The position numbers were made by a program, and so were the translations under genes. Shown in pieces: positions 9,254-16,815 of a stretch of 16,815 bases of DNA (position 1 is the first letter of the stretch; each line of letters opens with the position of its first letter). Origin of the DNA: Auxenochlorella pyrenoidosa (Eukaryota > Chlorophyta > Trebouxiophyceae > Chlorellales > Chlorellaceae); NCBI GenBank assembly GCA_001430745.1, contig KQ481983.1, positions 3,126,569-3,143,383 of the forward strand, in the 5' to 3' direction. The notes below the pieces were generated by a model, which was not told the DNA's origin, searched no databases, and saw nothing but the letters and a program-made list of their open reading frames with translations.

Positions 9254-12182
9254 TCAAAGGGCGGGCCCCACGCCGCCCGCCTGCGCGTGCACAAGCCGCG
9301 CCACCGCCGCTGCCAGGTCGTCCGCCGCCTGCTGGCTCTCCGCCTCGGCATACACCCGCACCACATCCTCGGTGCCGCTGGGCCGCACAAAGGAGCGGCC
9401 GGCGGGGGCGCCCGCCACGGCGGCGTCGATGGCGGCCTGCAGGCCGGCGGGCTGCGCCACGCGCGTCTCTGCGTCGGTGGTCACAATCGCTGCGTGGCAG
9501 GGAGGTGAAGCAGGGGGGTCTGTGTCGCAAGTTTCGTTGCAGGAAGGAGCCATCCAGGCATGCAGAGATGGCGACCACTCGTGGCTGGCGGGTGGCACAG
9601 GAGTGCAGCCCATCCAGGCACGCGCGCCCCTCCAACCCCCCTCCCCCCACCTGTGCGGTCTGCCACCTTGACCTTGAGCTGGCGCGAGGGCAGGTCTGTG
9701 TACAGCGCCGCCCACTGGTCCAGGCCCCACCCCTTGCGCCGCAGCGCCGCCTCCACCAGCAGGATGCCGCTCAGCGCGTCGCCCACCGCCTGGTTGATCA
9801 CCACGGCCAGGGCCAGCAGCTCGGCGGCGGCGCGGCTCTCGCCCGCCAGCTGCACGCGGGTGCGTGGGGGTTGCGGAAAGAGCGGCAGAGGTGGGTAAGG
9901 CGAGTCAAGGAGGGAGCGGCCGGGTGAGCACGTCTGCCCTGTGGACCGCATGCCCCATGCATAACAAGCGTGCAGCACCAGCAGCTTGCAGGGGCTTAGC
10001 CAGCCCCTGTCAGCCACCACCGCCCATGCACACACACACAAGCGCTCACCTGCGTCAGTTGCTCCAGGAAAGCCTTGCTGAACAGCACAGTGCCGTGCCC
10101 GTTGGCCTCAAAGTACACGCCAATGTCGTAGTGGTGCGCCGCCTCATGCAGATACTTGACGCCGGTGGGGGTCACCTGCAGGCCGCCAGGCACAGGGGGG
10201 GGGGATATCTTGTGTGCCCAGGGGTGGCCCTTCAGGAGCTATGCAAGCAACGGCGGCCCTCAGCAAACTGGAATGGCGAGCAAGTGGCAGGGCCTGTTGC
10301 CCGCACGCGGCGCACCCACCTCCACTGCGCAGCCCAGGTTGTCGCGGATGTAGCGCGAGGCGGCGCCGTTGGCGTAGGCCGTCTGGATGATGCCCACGCG
10401 CACGCCCCCCGCCGCGGCAGGCGGCAGCGCGGAGATCAGGTCCCTGAGCAGCATGGCCGCCAGGCAGGCGATGCGGTCGCCATCAAACAGCAGGGCTGCA
10501 GCAGAGGATATGGCAGGGGCACACAGGGGCAAGCGGGTGGGTGCTCATGCTGCGCAGCTGGCACACGATGCGGGGGCCAGTCGGCCTGCGCTTCCTGCCG
10601 CCTGCCTGCCCCAGGCAACGCCCGCGCGCATGCCAAGTCAGCGACATGCGCCGCCCAGCCCACCTCCTGCCGTTGGCACACCACGCCGTGAAGGCATTGC
10701 CACTCCCCAGCAGCCCAGCCTGCCCGGCGGCCCACCACCCCGGCACCTACCCTGCGAGCCGCCCTCCAGCGGCGTGAAGTACATGAGCCGGTCGGCGTCG
10801 CCGTCGACCGCGCAGCAGCGCGCCCCCGGCGCCACGTCCCCAAAGTTGGCGGGCAGCTGGCGGTCCTTTTGCAGAAAGTCGGAGCCGCAGCCGCCGTTGA
10901 GCACGCCCTCGCCCGTGTTGCGCAGGTCGACGCTGAGGCCGGCGTCGGCGAGGTGCGTCGCCAGCGCGCGCATCTTGTCGGCGCCCACGCCGTTGGCGCA
11001 GTCCATGTAGAGCGTCTGTGGGGGCGGGCAGCGCAGCGGAGCGCGCGCTGAGCAGTCGATTGCCATCCAACGCAGCGATGCGTGCGCACCATTTAGGGAG
11101 CCCGACATTTGGGAACGGCCGGAAGGAGAAGGACACGCAGCCCACCAGCGCACTTGCCCAGCTTCATGGCGCGGGCAGGCACAACAGCATGCTGCCCTCC
11201 TGCACGCGTGCAGCACGCGTAGTGTCCACGGACATACCACGCAGCAAGCATGTGGTTGCATGGTCCATGACAATCCCCGCCCTACAGCAGCCAACACCCG
11301 CGCACCTGCCCCAGTGGCTGCGTGCCCGCCACCAGCTGCTGGTACGCCCCCGCCAGTGCCGCATAGTAGTCCCCCTCCCCACAGGGCTCCCCCCGATTCC
11401 GGCTCATCACCATCCAGTGCAGCTGCGGAGTGGTCAGCAGCCCGCACATCTGGGCCTCCAGCCCCAGGCAGCGCACGCCGGCGGCGGCCGCGGCGGCCAG
11501 GCCGGGCCCGCTGGGCCGCGTGTCGTGGCCAATCATGACGATGCCGGCGCCGGGGGCGGCGACGCCTTCCTTGGCCAGCAGGCCCGCCACCTGGGAAGCC
11601 AGCTCCTGGTCGCTCTGTGCGTTGGCCAGATCGTTGGCATAGGCCTGCAGCAGGCAGGCAGGGCTGTCGAAGGATGCACGTCCAGCCCAACCAGCGTTGG
11701 CAGCCACCTGCGGCCAAGTGCTGCAAGCCTGCAACTTGGCGCCACATGTCTATTGCTGCATGTGCTCCGTTACGAGCCTCTCCCCTGCCCCTGCCCCAGC
11801 ACCCACCTCCCACTCCTGGCACAGCATCTCGCCACTGGGCTCCACCAGCTTAACACCGTTGTCGGGTGCGGGGTTGTGCGAGGCGGTGATGCAGATGCCG
11901 GTGATCTGGCGGGTCTTCAGCGCACGGGCAGCCATCAGGATGCCGCACCTGAGGCAGGCAGGGGCCAGGCAGGGTCTCTAGTTCAGCGTCAACGGTGGTT
12001 GGGAGCGACACTGCGGGGCATGGCGATCTGGCTGGCCCTGCGCACCGAAACATGGTGCTGTCCAGCAGATCGGCCGTTGCACGAAAGCCTGCCGTGCCGT
12101 AGGAGGGCCGAAAGCCGGCAGGCAGCTGGTAGGGCCGGCTGGCTGCCGCCACTGCCGCCTCTATGCTTGCGGGCACCGCCAT
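9254..12182 (-). CDS. AGM1: Phosphoacetylglucosamine mutase (GlcNAc-6-P to GlcNAc-1-P)
   Basis: This enzyme (EC 5.4.2.3, AGM1/PGM3 family) interconverts GlcNAc-6-phosphate and GlcNAc-1-phosphate, the step before UDP-GlcNAc is made, probably in the cytosol. Exons on the minus strand: 12182-12046, 11948-11807, 11644-11306, 11015-10751, 10495-10320, 10175-10050, 9849-9651 and 9489-9254. All are GT-AG with matching phases; 1620 bases give 539 residues, close to the human enzyme (542). Visible motifs: [19 protein letters not shown] near the N-terminus, active-site serine loop [14 protein letters not shown] (Ser about 69), HDTRPSG, metal loop DGDADR (about 277-282), sugar loop FEANGHG (about 375) and phosphate loop [14 protein letters not shown] (about 497). 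The start sits in GCGCCATGG and there is no transit peptide. UDP-GlcNAc feeds N-glycans, GPI anchors and, in some chlorellids, a glucosamine-rich wall; the last link is inference. Nothing is broken. Confidence 0.97.
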
Positions 12183-12806
12183 GGCGCCGCAATTCGATAT
12201 GTAACAGACGGCGGACTCGAGACGGATGCATCTGTCTCAAACGGGCTCAGGACCACAGTGGCCCGCTGCTCCCGCTTGGCGGCACAGCGCACCCAGGATG
12301 CTGCTGCCCACGTCTGTTCCCCCTGGCGCAGGGAGGCAAACCCTGCCCAATGCACCATGCGCCATGGCATTCACAGTGCACTCTTAATGGACTTGATGCA
12401 ACTGCAACAAGAAAGCTTGATTTTGACGGGCCGGGCTGGTACTGCTAGTTGTCACTGAACTCCCTGCAGATGGTCCACATGCAGACGGCTGTAAGACCGC
12501 TGCTGTAAAAAGATATCAGCAGAGCTGGTTTATCAACCACCGTCAGGGTTAGCTGTTAGCCAGTAGCGTCCATGTGATGTTACTCTCATGCAGCCGGCAG
12601 CGTGACGTGCACGCCAGGGGGGCCATTGTGCTTGGAAGATGCCGCCGGAGCGGTTTGCACTGCACTGATCATTGCCGCGTCCATACCACGTAGTTTGGAG
12701 GGCCTTGCGACTATGCCGCAGCTCGCTGGGCAGCTGCCGACACCTCGTGCTCAACCCCGCGGCTGCTTCTCAGCCCCACGTGTGCAGCAGCTGATCAAAC
12801 GGCAGT
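12183..12806. other. Upstream region shared by the mutase gene (minus) and the unknown gene (plus)
   Basis: No exon with a recognisable product was seen. An open frame from 12602 on the plus strand could be the 5' part of the unknown gene in one model (see that entry). Two TGTAA words on the plus strand at 12490 and 12504 have no plus-strand gene in front of them in this window. No TATA box is evident. Confidence 0.4.
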
Positions 12807-14149
12807 ATGGTGCAGGATTTAGAGCGCTGCAAGTCTGGCGACAGCATCAGGGGCGGCAGCAGGCCAGCGGCCTCAGGCAGCAGCGGCGACGGTGTCAGCC
12901 AGCCGCGCAGCAAGCAGACGCGGCGCCAGCAGGCGAGGAGCAGGCAACAGATAGCTATTCAGACACACTGGCTGCGCAACGAGCTGAGCTGGGAGCTTGC
13001 GTGGTGCGGCACCTGGCGGGCGAGACGGTGCGCTCCCAGCTTGCGGTGCTGCTTTGAACAACAGCCCCACCTCATCTTCCTCAATTTCCTTCCAACTGCC
13101 TTGTCCTCTAAGCATGGTGCTGCCTGTTTGCTCGCCTTGCTGCTGCCCTCTGGCTTGGTGGATTCCCACAGCTACTTTGAGTCGCAAGGCACTTCTTACC
13201 CGAGGCTAAAGCATGCCTCCCTTCAACCCCTCCCCTCGAGCCTGCAGTCGCCAGAGCTGCGCGATGCCCTGCGCCTGCTGCCGCTGCACATCGAGCCGCC
13301 GCGTGCCTGGCGCACGCTGGAGGCGGGGTTGGCCGCGCACGGCGCGTCTGCGTTGCGCCAAGCGCTCGCGCCGCGGCGCTACCCCATCCCCTCCTGGGGC
13401 AGCCTGGCCCACTGCCGCTGCCAGCTAGCGCCCTCCCCTGCGGGCCGGCGCTTCCGTGCCCGACCCATCAACGCCTGCCTCGCCCTGGTTTTTGAGCAGC
13501 TGCCTGCGGCCGTGGCTCTGGCCGGCCTGCCGCCCGTCCAGCTCAGCCGGTGGGACCTGCACCACGGCCACCTGTTCTTCGAGCCGGGGTGCGGGCGGCT
13601 GGGCCTGCTGTTGCACGCCAAGGAGTACCCAGCCTGGGAGGCGGAGCGCTTTGAGGTGCACCTGGGGCACTGCCAGCAGTGCGGCGGTGACGGTGGCGGC
13701 GGCAGCCCGCTGCGGTTCGACGAGGCGGCCATGGACACGCGGAACTACCTGTGGTGAGGCGCTTGGATGCTCTCCAGCCCGGCAACCTCTGCCATGTTGC
13801 TGTTGAAGCACCTGCTGGCACCAGCGTCCCTCTCGGCGCGCGTCCAGCGGCCCCATCCCGACATCCCTACATTTGCCACTCACTCGCTGGCATCACCTGA
13901 CCCACACCCACTCCCCCAAGCTTCACCTCTCGCCCTTACCTTGCGTGCAGGGTGGGCGGCCGCCTGGCGTGCCTGGACCTGTCGGCGCCTGCGCTCCGCG
14001 GCCTGCTCATGCCCGGCCTGGAGCTGCCACGCACCGTGTTGGAGTCGGATCTGGGGCAGCCCCTGGCAGACATCAATTACTTTGCGGAGCTTGGGCCTGG
14101 CCGGCGCCCCGCGGAGCGGCTGTTTGTGACCGTGCCAGGCCGGGACTGA
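12807..14149 (+). CDS. Unrecognised protein, 3' part firm, 5' end uncertain
   Basis: The firm part is 13248-13753 joined to 13951-14149. The phase-2 GT-AG join CTG TG/G GTG gives NYLWVGGRLACLDL, and the codons are GC-rich at third positions. It starts SPELRDALRLLPLHIEPPRAW, has a Trp/His patch LSRWDLHHGHLFFEPG, then LLLHAKEYPAW, a Cys/His stretch HLGHCQQCGG that might bind metal, and ends FVTVPGRD. I recognise no family. Two 5' models close in phase: (a) from ATG 12807, donor 13028, acceptor 13171, reading CGTWRARRYFESQ; (b) an upstream Met in the 12602 frame, donor 13028, acceptor 13247, reading VVRHLAGETSPELRDAL. The second acceptor has the better pyrimidine tract. No signal peptide or membrane segment was seen in the firm part. 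Reading straight through from 12807 without the first intron is also open. A TGTAA stands 88 bases after the stop. Confidence 0.65.
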
Positions 14150-14582
14150 GGCGATTACACCACCCCGCCCTGTGCACAGGCGGCAGACGGCGGAAAAGGC
14201 AGGCTGGCATGCGTGCATGGCCCACTTCTCTTCAACTGTAACCACACCACCGCCTTCAGTGGCTGCTCATGGCCAGCCCTGGCTGGCAAGAAGTGGGAGG
14301 GCGCAGATCGCTGTGCAGGGCGCAGGCGCCAAGGGCCTGCCAGCTGGCTCTCCTTCCGTTGTTTCGGGCACAGAGTTTGATTTCTCGTTTGCGTACTTGA
14401 CACGCAATTGAGATCACGACCAGCTCATCGGGGCGATTGAACGCAGGAATGCTGCGCTGACGCTGGACAAGCAAGTTGAAGCTCTGCCGGCTTCCGATCG
14501 GCGCCACTTTCAATTTCTTCTCTCGCAAAGCTTCCCGATCGCATTCGAGCTACCCTGGCCCCCGCTCTCGCCAGCAGCAAGC
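14150..14582. other. Intergenic: 3' end of the unknown gene and promoter of the GT32 gene
   Basis: The first hundred bases should be the 3' UTR of the preceding gene, ending near TGTAA at 14237. The rest is the upstream region of the glycosyltransferase. It becomes less GC-rich around 14370-14420 and again near 14505-14535. No TATA box, RNA gene or exon was seen. Confidence 0.5.
14237..14241 (+). terminator. Green-algal poly(A) signal TGTAA
   Basis: TGTAA is the usual polyadenylation signal of chlorophyte nuclear genes. It lies 88 bases after the stop at 14147-14149, in the expected orientation. A five-base word can occur by chance, so support is positional. Confidence 0.6.
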
Positions 14583-16751
14583 ATGTTGGCGCCGCCGCGG
14601 TGCAGCGGACTGCAGCAGCAGCGCCGCCGCGTGCTGGTCGCAACAGCCAGCATCGCAGCGGTGCTACTGCTTTGGCCCTGGCTGTCGCTGCTCACTTCGA
14701 CGGCCTACACCTACCTTTGGTGGCAGCGCCCCGAGGTGCACTGGGCTCCCACGCCCGCAGATGTGGCCAGCAACTCCAGCCTAGCCAGCAGCGCCGTCCC
14801 CAAGATCATCCACCAGACCTGGAAGACGACGCAAGTGCCGGCGAAGTGGGCGGCGGCGCGGCAGTCGTGCATAGACCTGCACCCAGACTACGAGCACCGC
14901 CTCTGGACGGATGAGGATGGCTTGAACTTTATCGCGGTGAGTGTGGGATTCAGCGCTGACAGCAGGGCCGGCAGGGGAGGATGCCACGTGCAGCTTGCGG
15001 AGAGTGCACTGCTGTTGCTTCCCTGGTGCCGGTCTTGCCTGCTCCGGCGTGCCTACAGCCTGTGCCCAACCTCGCTCACTGCCTTGCACAACTGCTACCG
15101 ATTGCGATGCTGAACTACAGCTATGCCTGCAGTGGTATGCGGCGGGTGTCGCGGCATCCTGCCCCCACACAGCGGTCGTTGACTGCCAGCTGGGTACTGG
15201 CCCCCCACCCGCCCGCAGGAGCACTACCCCTGGTTCCTGCCCACCTACCGGTCCTACCCCTACGCCATCCAGCGCGTCGACGTGGTGCGCTACTTCCTGC
15301 TGCACCACCACGGAGGGCTCTACCTCGACCTGGATGTCGGCTGCAAGAAGCGCCTGGACTTCATGCGCGCAGGTGGGGGCCGGCAGGCAGGGCCAGGGCG
15401 CGCGCTGGGGGGAGCTGCGTGCGCTGGACACACACAGCTGCTCATGGGTAGCCCCCGCCCGCTCTGCTGGGTGCTGGTGGAGGCCGCAAGCCGGCGCGCT
15501 GTTTGCCGCGCCCCTGGCTGCAGCCAACTTCACGGCGCCCATGACAAACCCCATCGGCATCTCGAACGACATCATGGCGGCGGCGCCCGGGGATGCGTAC
15601 CTGGGCTACGCGGTGCGGCGCCTGCGCCATTGGAACCGCTGGATGGGCATCAAGTACATCCAGGCAAGCTGCTCAACCAGCCACTCGTGCCTGTCTTCAA
15701 GTGCCCATCCTGCTCTGCTGCTTGCTGGTGGATCCCTGCTGGCTGGGCAGACACGCTCGCTCTGGGTGGGTGCTGGCGGTCGCATGATGCCAACATTGGT
15801 GACAAAAAGGAGCTGCAGATCGTCAACACACTTGGGGGCTGGTGTTTCGATATTGCTATGGAGAGGCGTAGCCTTGGGACGCGGGTGTGAGAGGGACCAG
15901 AACATGCTCCGGCATGTGCTCACGTCGGGGCGCCCACCTGCCGTTCCCTCCCCCCGCCCGCAGGTCATGTTCAGCACGGGCCCCATGTTCCTGACGGTTC
16001 AGTACAGCCTCTTCCCCAAGCGGGACGATGTCGCGATCATCAACAAGCGTGTGTACGGCAAATACGAGGTGGGGTGGGGTGGGGGCTGACCTAGGGGTGC
16101 CAGGGCTCTCATGGGGCCACTTCAGAATGGGGGCACTTCAGAGAGGCCTGCCGCCTGCACAGGGTTGCAGCTTTCGTGACAAGAAACCGGGCCCATTGAG
16201 TCCCATTTTTGAACCAAAAATGGGAATGAAACAAAAGAAAAATCTTAAAAACTTCCTCTGCTTTCCTTTTTCGTTTACAAAATTGAAAAAAAATTCTAAT
16301 CTTTTCAATTTTTGGTTTTGGTCGGTCCTTTTTCGTCGACGAAAAAGGACAGTTAAATTCAAAATTCTCTGTAAATGTCAAAACTTTCGATAAACAGTGT
16401 TTTTCCTTGCCTGAGCATGAACGCACAGCATGGAGACCAGCAGCCCCTGCCACCAGGTGTACTCGCCGTGAGTGAGGGCTCCAGTCGCCGCGCCGTGTGC
16501 TCACTTCCCTGGCGCTCCCTCGCCTGCCCGTCGCGCCCCCCTGCTTGCAGGTCACCGAGGACGCTGCCTTCTACCACCTGCACGGCTCCAGCTGGCACGC
16601 AGACGATGCTGCCCTCATCTTCTGGCTTGATCGGCACAAGCTGGCGCTGGTGGTCGTGGGCTGCCTGCTTGCGGCCTGCCTGGCCGGCGGCGCGCTGCTG
16701 CGCTGGGCGGTGCAGAGCGGGCGGTATCGGCCGCTGAAGAGCGAAGAGTGA
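14583..16751 (+). CDS. GT32 glycosyltransferase, inositol-phosphoceramide mannosyltransferase-like (Sur1/Csh1 type)
   Basis: Exons: 14583-14936, 15219-15372, 15524-15663, 15964-16068 and 16551-16751; phases agree and give 317 residues. Exon 3 could instead begin at 15491 (11 residues more) without a frame change. Domains: positively charged N-terminus (QQQRRR), a signal anchor at about 17-47, then VPKIIHQTWK (73-81), YPWFLPTYRSYPYAIQRVDV, VRYFLLHHHGGLYLDLDVGC with the metal-binding DXD at 155-157, NPIGISNDIMAAAPGD, VMFSTGPMFLTVQYSLF, HLHGSSWHADDAALIFWLD and a second membrane segment at about 282-304. The order matches the Gly_transf_sug (GT32) family and especially the fungal MIPC synthase catalytic subunits, which add mannose from GDP-mannose to inositol phosphoceramide in the Golgi. 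The type II topology with a C-terminal anchor fits that. The exact acceptor is unproven; another sugar transfer is possible. Intron 3 is GC-AG. Intron 4 holds an unusual AT-rich island. Confidence 0.9.
15664..15963 (+). other. GC-AG intron 3 of the GT32 gene, 300 bases, no stop in frame
   Basis: The donor is CAG/GCAAGC after KYIQ and the acceptor CGCAG/GTC before VMFSTGPMFL; both are phase 0. The alternative GT inside AAGTAC would break the frame. In fungal relatives the residue run before STGPMFL is continuous, which supports removal. The intron is a multiple of three and open, so keeping it would add 100 residues. Confidence 0.8.
16202..16224. repeat. Perfect inverted repeat, 10-base arms, 3-base loop
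   Basis: The left arm CCCATTTTTG and right arm CAAAAATGGG are exact reverse complements around AAC. As RNA it would make a tight hairpin. Confidence 0.9.
16279..16312. repeat. Perfect inverted repeat, 11-base arms, 12-base spacer
   Basis: AAAATTGAAAA at 16279-16289 is the exact reverse complement of TTTTCAATTTT at 16302-16312. It is the middle one of three neighbouring hairpins; low complexity makes it less telling than the other two. Confidence 0.85.
16325..16350. repeat. Perfect 26-base palindrome
   Basis: The 13-base left half GTCCTTTTTCGTC is followed at once by its exact reverse complement, with GTCGAC at the centre. A perfect palindrome of this length is very unlikely by chance in an intron of this size. 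Confidence 0.92.
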
Positions 16752-16815
16752 GCGGGCGAGTGCAGAGTGCTGCGAGTGCTTCGCGCGGCTCGGTCCCTGC
16801 GCTGTTCCCGACACA
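16752..16815 (+). other. Start of the GT32 3' UTR
   Basis: The 64 bases after the stop hold no TGTAA; the poly(A) signal must lie beyond the window. Nothing else was seen. Confidence 0.5.

Larger units (their letters stand above)
16177..16405. repeat. AT-rich, palindrome-filled insert-like segment
   Basis: Base composition switches abruptly from GC-rich to A/T-run sequence and back. Inside are three perfect inverted repeats (16202-16224, 16279-16312 and 16325-16350) and a repeated decamer CCTTTTTCGT near 16266 and 16327. There is no convincing coding frame, though both strands are largely open. Nearby short words look like ends (TGACA at 16177, TGTCA at 16376) but may be chance. It could be a small non-autonomous element, a foldback repeat or a copy of organelle DNA; I cannot tell which. 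Confidence 0.5.
16069..16550 (+). other. Intron 4 of the GT32 gene, carrying an AT-rich island
   Basis: The donor GAG/GTGGGG and acceptor CTTGCAG/GTC are phase 0 and join GKYE to VTEDAAFYHLHG. It is the longest intron of this gene. Its first 18 bases are G-rich, and about 16195-16405 is sharply AT-rich with several palindromes, unlike any other intron here. Confidence 0.85.

Noticed and set aside
8195..9508. 437-codon open frame on the plus strand
   Set aside because: It runs from intron sequence of the trypsin-fold gene, through its 3' end in another frame, into the antisense of the mutase.
10638..11822. 394-codon open frame on the minus strand as one exon of the mutase
   Set aside because: Its exon 4 part is real, but the rest reads through an intron and through exon 3 in the wrong frame.
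11018..12448. 476-codon open frame on the plus strand
   Set aside because: It lies antisense to exons 1-3 and the introns of the mutase gene, whose eight-exon model is complete; no protein resemblance.
12490..12508. Two TGTAA words on the plus strand
   Set aside because: No plus-strand gene ends before them here; the neighbouring mutase runs on the minus strand. Probably chance.
16109..16555. Open frame of 148 codons on the minus strand across the AT-rich island
   Set aside because: Lys/Phe-rich translation reflects A/T runs; no family resemblance and it lies within an intron.

Overview
The window looks like nuclear DNA of a green alga, most likely a trebouxiophyte of the Chlorella type. 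The reasons are the high GC content, split genes with many short introns (acceptors mostly CTGCAG or similar), a transketolase with a plastid transit peptide, and a TGTAA-type green-algal poly(A) signal. The lineage is an inference. I rebuilt the genes by joining exons whose reading phases agree and whose joined protein matches a known family; there is no transcript evidence here.

Layout. (1) 1-1762, minus: 5' part of a plastid transketolase, five exons, cut by the left window edge. (2) 1763-2878: shared upstream region of two divergent genes, with a TATA box at 2767-2773. (3) 2879-8721, plus: a secreted trypsin-fold protein of about 22 small exons. Its catalytic Ser is Ala and its catalytic His appears to be Ser, while Asp and the structural cysteines remain. 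The trypsin fold is followed by about 210 residues I do not recognise. (4) 8722-9253: gap between converging genes. (5) 9254-12182, minus: a complete phosphoacetylglucosamine mutase, eight exons, 539 residues, all catalytic motifs present. (6) 12183-12806: shared upstream region. (7) about 12807-14149, plus: an unrecognised protein with a firm two-exon 3' part and an uncertain 5' part, followed by TGTAA. (8) 14583-16751, plus: a complete GT32 glycosyltransferase resembling the fungal inositol-phosphoceramide mannosyltransferases (Sur1/Csh1), five exons, 317 residues, two membrane segments.

The genes do not form an operon-like unit; order and strands are those of ordinary eukaryotic genes. Two belong to glycan supply or transfer (the UDP-GlcNAc pathway mutase and the GT32 enzyme) and one to plastid carbon metabolism.

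The points most worth a second look are the apparently dead protease with its unknown C-terminal part, an AT-rich palindrome-filled island inside the last intron of the GT32 gene, two GC-AG introns with the same donor sequence, and the fungal-like character of the GT32 enzyme.
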